DNA from: an uncultured Dokdonia sp.
Lineage (GTDB): Bacteria > Bacteroidota > Bacteroidia > Flavobacteriales > Flavobacteriaceae
Length of the DNA: 64,000 nt
Direction of reading: 5' to 3'
Assembly: GCF_947492535.1 (NCBI RefSeq)
Contig: NZ_CANLNH010000014.1
Span: 55,292 to 119,291, forward strand
Part shown: piece by piece, positions 32,287 through 40,936 of the stretch
Position numbering within the stretch: position 1 is the first letter of the stretch
How the letters are laid out: each line of letters starts with the position of its first letter
The notes under the pieces: generated by a model
What the model was told of the DNA's origin: nothing
What the model saw: the letters and a program-made list of their open reading frames with translations, nothing else
The model's database searches: none
Program-made: the position numbers and the translations under genes

Positions 32287-33450
32287 ATGTCTAAAATATT
32301 AATAATAGAAGATGAAGCTGCAATACGCAGAGTACTCACAAAAATTCTTTCTGAAGAGAGTAAAGACTATGAAGTAGAAGAGGCCGAAGATGGTCTAGAG
32401 GGAATTAATAAAATTAAGGAGAAAGATTACGACCTTGTACTTTGTGATATAAAAATGCCCAAAATGGATGGGGTCGAAGTACTTGAAGCAGCAAAAAAGT
32501 TGAAACCAGAAGTTCCTATGGTAATGATTTCTGGACACGGAGATTTGGATACAGCTGTAAATACAATGCGTCTAGGGGCTTTTGATTATATTTCAAAACC
32601 ACCAGATTTAAATAGGTTACTTAATACAGTTCGAAATGCATTAGATAAGAAAAATCTTGTCGTTGAGAATAAATTACTGAAAAAGAAGGTGAGTAAAAAG
32701 TATGAGATGATAGGTAATAGTGATGCTATCTCTCAAATAAAAGAAATGATAGAAAAGGTGGCTGCTACTGATGCTCGTGTATTAGTAACTGGACCTAATG
32801 GGACTGGTAAAGAGCTTGTAGCGCATTGGTTACATGAAAAAAGTGAACGATCTAATGGCCCATTAATAGAAGTGAATTGTGCTGCAATACCTTCTGAATT
32901 AATAGAGAGTGAACTTTTTGGTCATGTCAAAGGAGCATTTACCTCAGCAAATAAGGATAGAGCTGGGAAGTTTGAAGCTGCAAATGGAGGAACTATATTT
33001 CTAGATGAAATAGGCGATATGAGCCTTTCTGCTCAAGCAAAAGTGTTAAGAGCGCTTCAAGAAAGTCGAGTGCAACGTGTAGGAAGCGATAAGGATATTA
33101 AAGTCAATGTGCGTGTAGTTGCCGCTACGAATAAGAATCTTAAAAAAGAAATTGAAGAAGGAAGATTTAGAGAAGATTTATATCATAGACTTGCTGTGAT
33201 TCTTATACAAGTACCTGCTTTAAATGATCGTAGAGAAGATATTCCATTATTGATAAACCATTTTGCAAAGAAAATATCTGGAGAGCAAGGAACAGCAGAA
33301 AAGAAGTTTTCAGATAAAGCCATAAAATTACTACAAGATTATGACTGGACTGGAAATATTAGAGAACTTCGTAATGTAGTAGAGCGACTTATTATTTTAA
33401 GTGGCGTCGAAGTTTCTGAAGCCGATGTAAAGTTATTTGCAAGTAAATAA
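32287..33450 (+). CDS. Sigma-54-dependent response regulator without DNA-binding domain
   Basis: The 387-residue protein has a receiver domain (1-120; phosphoacceptor D54 in CDIKMPKMDG) and an AAA+ domain (about 140-370) with Walker A GPNGTGKE (169-176), the sigma-54 contact loop GAFTSA (216-221, in place of the usual GAFTGA), Walker B TIFLDEIGDMS and the R finger segment. It stops about 20 residues after the AAA+ lid, so the usual Fis-type helix-turn-helix is absent. It could activate sigma-54 holoenzyme without a fixed upstream site, as FlgR of Helicobacter does. No histidine kinase is adjacent. Confidence 0.9.
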   Translation: MSKILIIEDEAAIRRVLTKILSEESKDYEVEEAEDGLEGINKIKEKDYDLVLCDIKMPKMDGVEVLEAAKKLKPEVPMVMISGHGDLDTAVNTMRLGAFDYISKPPDLNRLLNTVRNALDKKNLVVENKLLKKKVSKKYEMIGNSDAISQIKEMIEKVAATDARVLVTGPNGTGKELVAHWLHEKSERSNGPLIEVNCAAIPSELIESELFGHVKGAFTSANKDRAGKFEAANGGTIFLDEIGDMSLSAQAKVLRALQESRVQRVGSDKDIKVNVRVVAATNKNLKKEIEEGRFREDLYHRLAVILIQVPALNDRREDIPLLINHFAKKISGEQGTAEKKFSDKAIKLLQDYDWTGNIRELRNVVERLIILSGVEVSEADVKLFASK

Positions 33451-33517
33451 AGCTGATGTATTAGCACCATCGAAAAGTTTAATACTTCGAGGTAGTTTAC
33501 TTATTTAGCATAAAAAT

Positions 33518-33547
33518 GCCGAAATCATTATGATTTCGGCGTTTTTT
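33518..33547. terminator. Bidirectional terminator
   Basis: GCCGAAATCA (33518-33527) pairs with TGATTTCGGC (33531-33540) with A and T runs on either side, between convergent genes. Confidence 0.88.
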
Positions 33548-33585
33548 AGTTTGTTGAGTTGTGTATGAAAAACTAAAACTTAGTT

Positions 33586-34434
33586 TTAATTTTTGATAAA
33601 TTTAATGGTAGTAGTTGCTGTTTCATTAGAAATTTGAGCAAAATAGATACCATTCGCTAATTTGCTAGTAGCGATTGTATTGTTTCCAAATCCATCTACA
33701 GAAGCATTTAATACTTTTTGACCGTTTACGTTGATGATGTCAACAGTAGTAGTTCCAAAGTTTCTAGCAAAGTTGATGTTTAAATCTCCATTTGTAGGAT
33801 TTGGGAATACAGAAATGTTATCACTTAAGATATCATCCTCTACTCCTAATGTAGCATCATCAGAAGTTAATGTCATATAAAAATGCGCATCTGGGAATCC
33901 GATATCAGTTGGTAATGTATAATTAGCAACACCACATTGTGCAGATCTTAAAAAACCTTCAGCTGTTTCATCTGCAGTTCCTCCAACGAAAAAGTTATTA
34001 CCTAAAGGAGTAGTAATTGCATAAACAATTGCTTCAGTACCAGCAGGAACTACTATTGGAGTATCAAAATCAAAGTTGATAATAACTTCTGCATCAGTTT
34101 CAGCTATAGCAACATCTTGTGTTCCAAGAATATTAGTGTCATCAAAAGTTGCAGGGAAATCAGCAGTAGCTCCAAAAATAGTAACCGTAGCTGAAGTTCC
34201 AGTTGCGTCAGTAGTTTGAACACCAAATGCCCCTGAATTTAAAGTAAAATCTACAGATGTGTCAATGAAAAAGTCAGATAAAATAAAAAGTCTAGCCCAA
34301 TCATTATCACCACCTGGACATCCTACAGAGTTCGTACCTGTAACAACATCATCCGTGTTTTGAGAAATTGTAGTTTGAGCATTTACTGCAATACCTACAA
34401 TAAAAATTAAAATAAAAAGAGTAATTTTTTTCAT
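33586..34434 (-). CDS. Secreted protein with T9SS sorting domain, function unknown
   Basis: The 282-residue product has a Sec signal peptide (MKKITLFILIFIVGIAVNAQ), a beta-rich domain of about 180 residues (ARLFILSDFFIDTSVDFTLN, ATVTIFGATADFP) and a type A T9SS sorting domain (SVFPNPTNGDLNINF, ending TTIKFIKN). It would be exported through the outer membrane and attached to the surface. No enzyme motif is visible; it may be adhesive or structural. Confidence 0.8.
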   Translation of the reverse strand: MKKITLFILIFIVGIAVNAQTTISQNTDDVVTGTNSVGCPGGDNDWARLFILSDFFIDTSVDFTLNSGAFGVQTTDATGTSATVTIFGATADFPATFDDTNILGTQDVAIAETDAEVIINFDFDTPIVVPAGTEAIVYAITTPLGNNFFVGGTADETAEGFLRSAQCGVANYTLPTDIGFPDAHFYMTLTSDDATLGVEDDILSDNISVFPNPTNGDLNINFARNFGTTTVDIINVNGQKVLNASVDGFGNNTIATSKLANGIYFAQISNETATTTIKFIKN

Positions 34435-34561
34435 ATTGTTTATTGTTATGATTATAATATGCTAATATATTAAATAAAATGCTATGTTATTTGCTATATA
34501 ATATGCTTTAACAGTACTATATTGCATAATAAATAGTTTTTTGTCATTAATTGCGAATTTT

Positions 34562-35434
34562 ATGGAGAAATTAAATCAATATAAGGTTAATCAAAAAATT
34601 AACTTAAAAGACTTTGAAGGAATTAAAATTTCTGAACTTCCTGATGAAGAATTAGAAAAAAAACTTCGTAAGGTTCGTAAAAAATTAGGGAAGCTTCAAG
34701 ACACATTATATGCTCATGATAAATATAGTGTCCTTGTTTGTTTACAGGGGATGGATACTTCTGGAAAAGATAGTTTAATCCGAGAGGTGTTTAAAGATTT
34801 TAATGTTAGAGGTATAGAAGTTCATAGCTTTAAAGTGCCTACAGATTTAGAGCTAGGACATGATTATTTATGGAGACATTATATCGCTTTACCACAACGC
34901 GGTAAATTTGGAGTGTTTAATAGGACACATTATGAAAATGTATTAGTAACTAGAGTACATCCGGAATATATTTTAGGAGAAAACTTACCAAATGTACATT
35001 CTGTAGAAGATATAAACGATGCTTTTTGGGATAAGCGATTTGAACAAATTAATGCTTTTGAGAAACATCTTGCCGAAAATGGTACGCTTATTTATAAATT
35101 CTTCTTGCATTTATCTAAAGAAGAGCAAAAAAATAGATTGCTACGTCGTTTAGATAAAAAAGAGAAGAATTGGAAATTTTCTGCAGGTGATTTGAAAGAA
35201 CGTAAGCTATGGGACGACTATCAACGTTGTTATGAAGACGCTATTAATCGTACATCAATGCCGCATGCGCCTTGGTATGTAATCCCAGCAGATAATAAAC
35301 CTGCAGCAAGACTTGCTGTAGCTAGTATTTTATTAGAAACATTGAGTGCTTATGATGATATTAAAGAGCCAGAACTTGATGCAAAAACAAAAGCAAATAT
35401 AGCATTGTATAAGGCCCAATTAAATAATGAATAA
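34562..35434 (+). CDS. Polyphosphate kinase 2 family protein (class III-like)
   Basis: The 290-residue cytoplasmic protein has the PPK2 fold with Walker A GMDTSGKDS (63-71), the lid-region motif FNRTHYENVLVTRVHPE and the C-terminal WYVIPADNKPAARL. Class III PPK2 enzymes phosphorylate AMP or ADP with polyphosphate, and the FNRxHYExVLVxRVH form points that way. I chose ATG 34562; an in-frame TTG at 34541 is possible. It overlaps the next M28 peptidase gene by 8 bp. Confidence 0.88.
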   Translation: MEKLNQYKVNQKINLKDFEGIKISELPDEELEKKLRKVRKKLGKLQDTLYAHDKYSVLVCLQGMDTSGKDSLIREVFKDFNVRGIEVHSFKVPTDLELGHDYLWRHYIALPQRGKFGVFNRTHYENVLVTRVHPEYILGENLPNVHSVEDINDAFWDKRFEQINAFEKHLAENGTLIYKFFLHLSKEEQKNRLLRRLDKKEKNWKFSAGDLKERKLWDDYQRCYEDAINRTSMPHAPWYVIPADNKPAARLAVASILLETLSAYDDIKEPELDAKTKANIALYKAQLNNE

Positions 35435-36857
35435 ATATAACATGATGATAAAAAGACTTGTATTTCTAATTTTAATATGTTGTGTTTCCGCTTTCGCGAA
35501 AGCGCAAAATGATTCCATCCAAATTAGAAAAATATATGATGAGGCCTTAAATAATGGGAATAGCTATGAATGGCTGAGTTATTTGTCTAATCAAATAGGT
35601 TCTCGTCTCAGTGGTAGTTTGGGGGCGGAACAAGCTGTTAATTGGACAAAAGAGCAATTAGATAGTATAGGTTTAGATAAAGTTTGGCTACAGCCAGTGA
35701 TGGTGCCTAAGTGGGTAAGGGGAGTGCCTGAATATGCTTTTATCGAAACAGATCTAGGTAAGACTACACAAGTTCCAATTTGTGCGCTAGGAGGTTCTGT
35801 TGCTACACCTAATGGAGGTGTAAAAGCACCTGTAATAGAAGTGCAAAGTATAGAAGAAATTGAACGTTTAGGTGCTGCCAATATAGGTGGTAAAATTGTG
35901 TTTTTTAATAGGCCTATGCAGGCAGATGTTATAGATACATTTAAAGCTTATGGGGGTTGTGTAGATCAGCGTTATGGTGGTGCGGAAGCAGCAGCAGCGT
36001 ACGGAGCTGTAGGTGTTATAGTGCGATCTGTAACGCATAGCCTTGATGATTATCCTCACACAGGATCGATGTCTTATGGAGATTTGAAACCTGCGCAACG
36101 TATACCTGCAGCAGCTATAAGTACCAATGGAGCAGAATTATTAAGTACACTCCTTAAATTAAATCCAAAAACAAAGTTCTTCTTTTCAATGTCTTGTAAG
36201 AATTTACAAGATGTACAGTCGTATAATGTCATAGGAGAAATCACAGGAAGCGAATTTCCAAATAGATATATGGTTGTAGGGGGACATTTAGATTCTTGGG
36301 ATCTTGGAGATGGTTCACACGATGATGGAGCAGGAGTGGTACAGAGTATGGAAGTATTACGTATCATGAAGGCGATTAATTATAAACCAAGACATAGTAT
36401 ACGTGTTGTGCTTTTTATGAATGAAGAAAATGGATTAAGAGGTGGTCGTAAATATGCAGAGGTAGCCAAAAATAAAAGAGAAAAACATGTTTTTGCATTA
36501 GAAAGTGATGCTGGCGGATTTACACCAAGAGGTTTTTCTTTTGATACTGATGATAGAAATTTTGATGAGATCTTAAGTTGGAAACCGTTGTTTGAACCCT
36601 ACTTTATACATTATTTTGTGCGAGGAGGAAGCGGCGCAGATATAGGGCCTCTTAAAGGAGATGGAACGGTATTAGCAGGGTTGCGACCAGATTCTCAACG
36701 TTACTTCGATCACCATCATGCAGCCAATGACACCTTTGATGCAGTAAATAAAAGAGAATTAGAATTAGGTGCAGCAACCATGACAGGTCTCATTTATATG
36801 ATGGATAATTACATTCAGAAACCAGGTAAATTAATGACACTGCCTATTAAGGACTAA
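35427..36857 (+). CDS. Secreted M28-family metallopeptidase with PA domain
   Basis: The 476-residue exopeptidase has a signal peptide, a PA insert (about 120-240) and the M28 di-zinc core: GGHLDSWDLGDGSHDDGAG, MNEENG, ESDAGG and DHHHAANDTFD. It is probably an aminopeptidase or carboxypeptidase acting on peptides in the periplasm or outside. The palindrome GCTTTCGCGAAAGC encodes A22-F23-A24-K25-A26, and AKA followed by Q27 forms the AXA signal-peptidase site. ATGs at 35442 and 35445 are alternative starts. Confidence 0.9.
   Translation: MNKYNMMIKRLVFLILICCVSAFAKAQNDSIQIRKIYDEALNNGNSYEWLSYLSNQIGSRLSGSLGAEQAVNWTKEQLDSIGLDKVWLQPVMVPKWVRGVPEYAFIETDLGKTTQVPICALGGSVATPNGGVKAPVIEVQSIEEIERLGAANIGGKIVFFNRPMQADVIDTFKAYGGCVDQRYGGAEAAAAYGAVGVIVRSVTHSLDDYPHTGSMSYGDLKPAQRIPAAAISTNGAELLSTLLKLNPKTKFFFSMSCKNLQDVQSYNVIGEITGSEFPNRYMVVGGHLDSWDLGDGSHDDGAGVVQSMEVLRIMKAINYKPRHSIRVVLFMNEENGLRGGRKYAEVAKNKREKHVFALESDAGGFTPRGFSFDTDDRNFDEILSWKPLFEPYFIHYFVRGGSGADIGPLKGDGTVLAGLRPDSQRYFDHHHAANDTFDAVNKRELELGAATMTGLIYMMDNYIQKPGKLMTLPIKD
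35490..35503. repeat. GCTTTCGCGAAAGC palindrome, copy 9 (codes signal-peptidase site)
   Basis: Perfect copy read as AFAKA at the end of the signal peptide of the M28 peptidase. Confidence 0.95.
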
Positions 36858-36871
36858 GTTGAAATCATAAC

Positions 36872-36905
36872 ATAAAAAAGGGAACCCATTTGGTTCCCTT
36901 TTTTA
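36872..36905. terminator. Bidirectional terminator
   Basis: AAGGGAACC pairs with GGTTCCCTT around a short CATTT loop, with A and T runs, between convergent genes. Confidence 0.88.
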
Positions 36906-36918
36906 TGTTGTATGTTTT

Positions 36919-37518
36919 TTATTGTCTCCATTTTACCCAGATAACAAGAGAGAGGTTTGTTGTAGATGTAGAGGCATCTCGTGCTCTCGCAGTAATAAAG
37001 TCTCCAGCATTAAAATCAAGATTAACAGCGTTATCTATATATCGAAGGCTTGAAAGAGTAATTGTTTCATTTATAGAATTTGTATTTGTAGCATCTCTGG
37101 CACGTATGTTAATATCGGTGTCATCTCCTGCACTTCCCATAGCAGCAATAGCCACAATAGTTCCATCTAAAGGCATTAAAGAGCCAGAAACGCCGCTCGT
37201 TAAATCACCGCCATAAAGAAGTTGGTTATCGTCAGAGTTTCCGTCACGTGCATATTGTATCGCTGTGCTTTCAATACTGAGCCATTTACTACGAGAACCA
37301 TCATACATATATAAGGTGTTACCTATTACAGCAAGTTGTCCGTTAGCGAGATTTGTAGTAGGAGTGGGTTGTGCAATTAATTCTAATGCAGCCGTTGTTC
37401 CTGAACTACCATCAATGGTCAACATTCCATTTGGAGTTAAGGTTCCTACACCTACTTGAGCATTAGAAAAAAATGGTAATAATAATAGTATGAGTAGTTT
37501 AAAATGAGCCCCTTTCAT
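36919..37518 (-). CDS. Secreted protein of unknown function
   Basis: The 199-residue product starts at ATG 37518 with a Sec signal peptide (MKGAHFKLLILLLLPFFSNA). The mature part begins QVGVGTLTPNGMLTIDG, a start common to flavobacterial exported proteins that resemble tail-fibre or adhesin repeats. The rest is Gly/Asp/Thr-rich beta sequence ending LVIWVKWRQ. There is no T9SS sorting domain. Function unknown. Confidence 0.68.
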   Translation of the reverse strand: MKGAHFKLLILLLLPFFSNAQVGVGTLTPNGMLTIDGSSGTTAALELIAQPTPTTNLANGQLAVIGNTLYMYDGSRSKWLSIESTAIQYARDGNSDDNQLLYGGDLTSGVSGSLMPLDGTIVAIAAMGSAGDDTDINIRARDATNTNSINETITLSSLRYIDNAVNLDFNAGDFITARARDASTSTTNLSLVIWVKWRQ

Positions 37519-37595
37519 CTCAAGAACCATTTTTTTTTAAAACTATTCGATCAAGAACGATGAAACCACGATGAAATCACGTAATACTTTTATGG

Positions 37596-37979
37596 TTATG
37601 ATGTAATTAGGAGCTCTTTTTCTTGATATGTCTTAATACCGAGTGCAATCATTTTTGTGATATGAGCTTTTAAATCATCATCTATTTTTTTAATATGAAA
37701 ACAACTTTTACCTTTTAAACATTTACGTAATGTAGGGTCTATGTCTTTAAAGAAGTCTGCGTCTGTGTAAATAGGGAAAAAGTATAAACGCACATCTTTT
37801 GGTTTTGGCATGACACTGGCAAAATAAAAACCATCAACCTTTTGTTTTCCTTGCATGGTAGGAATGGTTCCTGCAGCTTCCAATACAGTTGCTTCGTCTT
37901 TTCTAATTTGTAGTGGCCCTATATGCTCTTTGATTATAGTACGTAATACGTGGTCTATTTCTTTTGGATCGGTTATCAT
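37596..37979 (-). CDS. Small cytoplasmic protein, possibly DUF1801-like
   Basis: The 127-residue protein has the segment GFYFASVMPKPKDVRLYFFPIYTD followed by DIDPTLRKCLKGKSCFHIKK (quoted in parts), which resembles the YdhG/DUF1801 fold. It overlaps the upstream gene by four bases (ATGA), so the two are coupled. No enzymatic motif. The family assignment is tentative. Confidence 0.6.
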   Translation of the reverse strand: MITDPKEIDHVLRTIIKEHIGPLQIRKDEATVLEAAGTIPTMQGKQKVDGFYFASVMPKPKDVRLYFFPIYTDADFFKDIDPTLRKCLKGKSCFHIKKIDDDLKAHITKMIALGIKTYQEKELLITS

Positions 37980-38467
37980 AAGTTTAATGTGTTTTCTAAG
38001 TACGCTCCATCTTGTATATTATTCCATTCAGAAATAAGATGTGCATATTCGGTTCGTATAGTATTGAGTGTGTCTGCTGTTAAATTATCTGGATATGGAA
38101 GCTTATTTTCTTTCAATATAGTTTGTATTTCTTCTATAATGTTAATAGGTTTTTCAGCATTAAATTGTTCAATGGTAAGTAGATTGACCAAGTGTTCTGT
38201 AATTAGAGATTCTTTTGGGAGGTTAGGACCTCTTAATGCATCAGGTTTTTGAGATTCGGGTAATTCAAAATCTGAGATATTTACACCTTTTGAGACTAAT
38301 CCATAAAAAGCATTTTTGAATCCTAATCCTTTTTCTACTGCGATATGTGCTAGATCGTGATATTCTGTATTAGGGTGTAACTTAGACCAAGTCTCACTTT
38401 TATTTGCTCGAATACACTTAAGAATGGTAGGTTTATGCTGGCGTTTATGTAGTTGTATTGTTAGCAT
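37976..38467 (-). CDS. Conserved hypothetical protein
   Basis: The 163-residue protein is helical and soluble, with a motif WSKLHPNTEYHDLAHIAVEK near the N-terminus that contains HxxxxYHDLAH, possibly metal-binding. No signal peptide. It is the first gene of a coupled pair with 37596. I do not recognise the family. Confidence 0.62.
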   Translation of the reverse strand: MLTIQLHKRQHKPTILKCIRANKSETWSKLHPNTEYHDLAHIAVEKGLGFKNAFYGLVSKGVNISDFELPESQKPDALRGPNLPKESLITEHLVNLLTIEQFNAEKPINIIEEIQTILKENKLPYPDNLTADTLNTIRTEYAHLISEWNNIQDGAYLENTLNL

Positions 38468-38614
38468 AATGGAAAGGTACTATATTTTTAAAAATAATTA
38501 ATAAGTTCATAAGAAGATCGCGTATAAGTTGGTATGCAAGCCTTATTTTTGACACCTGTAAGTATGTTTTGATGTAGATCAATTCTAACCCGTAGCATAG
38601 GCTTAAAAATCATC

Positions 38615-39985
38615 ATGCAAATTCAAAAATATACGAAAGAATTTTCTCAGAATGTGATCATAGCTGCCCCTATAGCTTTAGGGCAACTAGGCCATATTTT
38701 GGTAGCTTTTATAGATAACCTCATGGTAGGTCGTTTGGGAGCAGCTCAACTTGCTGCTGTAAGCCTTGGGAATAGTTTGGTGTTTATTGCATTGTCATTG
38801 GGAATTGGTTTTTCTTTTGCAATAACCCCTTTAATTGCAGAGACAGATGGAGCAAATAATATAGAAAAGGGAAGATTACATTTTCATCATGGTGTGATTA
38901 TGTGTGCGGTAAATGGTCTTGTATTATTCCTTGCGTTATTAGTTGCAAAGCCTATTTTGTATTATTTAGATCAACCGGAAGAAGTAGTAGAATTAGCAAT
39001 TCCATACTTGGAAATTGTCGCTTTTTCTATGATTCCTTTAATGATATTTCAAGCGTTTAAGCAATTTGCAGATGGACTTTCTCAAACACGTTATGCGATG
39101 TATGCGACTTTAATTGCAAATGTGATTAATGTGATTTTTAATTATTTATTGATTTATGGGATTTGGATCTTCCCAAGGCTTGAAGTAGAAGGAGCTGCAT
39201 GGGGAACATTAATTTCGCGCTTTTTTATGTTAGGATTATTAATTTATATGCTTTCGCGAAAGCGTAGATTTACCCCATATTTTCAGTTTTCAAATTTTGC
39301 TCATATCAAATGGGTAGAATTTAAAGAATTATTTCGTCTAGGATTTCCTACGGCATTACAAATGCTTTTTGAAGTGGCCATATTTACAGCGGCTATATTT
39401 CTGTGCGGTCTTTTAGGGACCAATGCGCAAGCTGCAAATCAGATAGCGCTTAATCTTGCATCTATGACCTTTATGATCGCCGTAGGACTTGGAGTAACTG
39501 CAACGATACGAGTGGGAAATCAAAAAGGAAAAAAAGATTACCCTAATTTACGACGTATAGCTATTTCTATATTTATACTTGGATTTCTAATTGAAGCCGT
39601 GTTTGCTGTGTTATTCATTGTATTTAAAGATGTATTCCCAACGATTTATATTGATGATGTAGAGGTGATTGTGATCGCTTCTCAATTGCTCATAGTAGCT
39701 GCCTTATTTCAATTAAGTGATGGGATTCAGGTAACGATATTAGGAGCGTTAAGAGGACTTCAGGATGTCAACATTCCTACGGGGATCTGTTTTATAGCCT
39801 ATTGGATTATTGGATTTCCTGTGAGTTGGTATTTAGGGAAAGAAGATCAGATGGGAGCGCAAGGAGTTTGGGTAGGATTATTAGCAGGATTAACAGCATC
39901 TGCAGTGATGCTCTATTTTAGATTTAATTACCTTAGCAAAAAATTAATCAGAAGTACATCCTATCAAAATTCGACAACTGTATAA
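38615..39985 (+). CDS. MATE-family multidrug exporter (NorM-like)
   Basis: The 456-residue membrane protein has twelve predicted helices in two repeats, with the family signatures IAAPIALGQLGHILVAFIDN and MVGRLGAAQLAAVSLGNS near the N-terminus. It would export cationic compounds by sodium or proton antiport. The palindrome GCTTTCGCGAAAGC encodes LSRKR at the cytoplasmic end of a helix (about residue 213). It has its own upstream region; the next gene is 45 bp downstream. Confidence 0.92.
   Translation: MQIQKYTKEFSQNVIIAAPIALGQLGHILVAFIDNLMVGRLGAAQLAAVSLGNSLVFIALSLGIGFSFAITPLIAETDGANNIEKGRLHFHHGVIMCAVNGLVLFLALLVAKPILYYLDQPEEVVELAIPYLEIVAFSMIPLMIFQAFKQFADGLSQTRYAMYATLIANVINVIFNYLLIYGIWIFPRLEVEGAAWGTLISRFFMLGLLIYMLSRKRRFTPYFQFSNFAHIKWVEFKELFRLGFPTALQMLFEVAIFTAAIFLCGLLGTNAQAANQIALNLASMTFMIAVGLGVTATIRVGNQKGKKDYPNLRRIAISIFILGFLIEAVFAVLFIVFKDVFPTIYIDDVEVIVIASQLLIVAALFQLSDGIQVTILGALRGLQDVNIPTGICFIAYWIIGFPVSWYLGKEDQMGAQGVWVGLLAGLTASAVMLYFRFNYLSKKLIRSTSYQNSTTV
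39250..39263. repeat. GCTTTCGCGAAAGC palindrome, copy 10
   Basis: Perfect copy in the MATE gene, read as LSRKR in a cytoplasmic loop. Confidence 0.95.
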
Positions 39986-40030
39986 GTTTTCGGATACTAT
40001 ATATATTGATAAACTAATACGACATTTAGA

Positions 40031-40261
40031 ATGACGATTCCAAAGTTCCTTATAGGTGATCACTCAGCGCATGAAGATGCTATTTTTGTGATTCATACAG
40101 AGTTTCCAAGATTTATCATAGATCTAACCAAAGATGAGATAGAGTGGTTTGAAGAGTTTGATAAGCAAGATGAAGCAGAGCTTGCCACCGAAACAGAAAA
40201 TGCGATTAAGGAAGCCACTGCTTTTTATGATGCAGAAATTGCAAAATACAAAGACGGATAA
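40031..40261 (+). CDS. Small conserved acidic protein
   Basis: The 76-residue soluble protein is acidic (motifs HEDAIFVIHTEFPRFIID, then KDEIEWFEEFD) with a helical C-terminal half. It lies between the MATE gene and the PAP2 gene, 6 bp before the latter, so is likely co-transcribed with it. It appears to be a flavobacterial conserved hypothetical; no function can be given. Confidence 0.68.
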   Translation: MTIPKFLIGDHSAHEDAIFVIHTEFPRFIIDLTKDEIEWFEEFDKQDEAELATETENAIKEATAFYDAEIAKYKDG

Positions 40262-40267
40262 ATAGCT

Positions 40268-40828
40268 ATGGAAACGCTTACAGCATATGATCAGGAACTT
40301 TTTCTTTTTCTAAACAATCTTGGTTCAGAGACTTGGGATGAGTTTTGGTTGGTAGTGACCAATAAGTTATCTTCTATTCCTTTGTATGCGTTATTGCTGT
40401 TTTTTATGTATCAAAAATTTGGACTGAAAGGAATGCTTATCACAATGGTAGTTGTGGCTGCTATGATTACTGCAACAGACCAACTTTCGGACTTTTTTAA
40501 AAACTTTATTCAAAGACCTCGCCCTTGTAAAATATTTTCTTGGGAAGAAACCATGCGTTTTATTGCGCCTCGTTGTGGTCGTTATGGCTATTTTTCTGGA
40601 CATGCAACAAGTAGCATGGCTACGGCTGTTTTTGCAGGACTTGCATTACAATCTAAATACCGAAACCTTATTTTTATATTGTTGTTTTGGGCCGTATTTG
40701 TCGGGTATAGTCGTATTTATGTAGGAGTGCATTATCCGCTAGATGTATTTACAGGAATGATAGCAGGAGGTTTACTAGGGTTTGCTTTTTATAGAATACA
40801 ACAGTTTTTTGTTAGAAAATACACATAA
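40268..40828 (+). CDS. PAP2-family membrane phosphatase
   Basis: The 186-residue membrane protein has five or six helices and the three phosphatase motifs: KNFIQRPRP, SGHATS and SRIYVGVHYPLDV. This is the type 2 phosphatidic acid / undecaprenyl pyrophosphate phosphatase family. The likely substrate is a lipid phosphate at the outer face of the inner membrane. It follows the 40031 gene by 6 bp. Confidence 0.9.
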   Translation: METLTAYDQELFLFLNNLGSETWDEFWLVVTNKLSSIPLYALLLFFMYQKFGLKGMLITMVVVAAMITATDQLSDFFKNFIQRPRPCKIFSWEETMRFIAPRCGRYGYFSGHATSSMATAVFAGLALQSKYRNLIFILLFWAVFVGYSRIYVGVHYPLDVFTGMIAGGLLGFAFYRIQQFFVRKYT

Positions 40829-40936
40829 ACCTTCACTATATAGAGAGTACTATTGTATAGACATATGTTAACTTAAATTAACAGATGCTCCTCTCCTTTT
40901 TAAGTATCTTCGAAGCCTAATTATAAGTACACCTAT

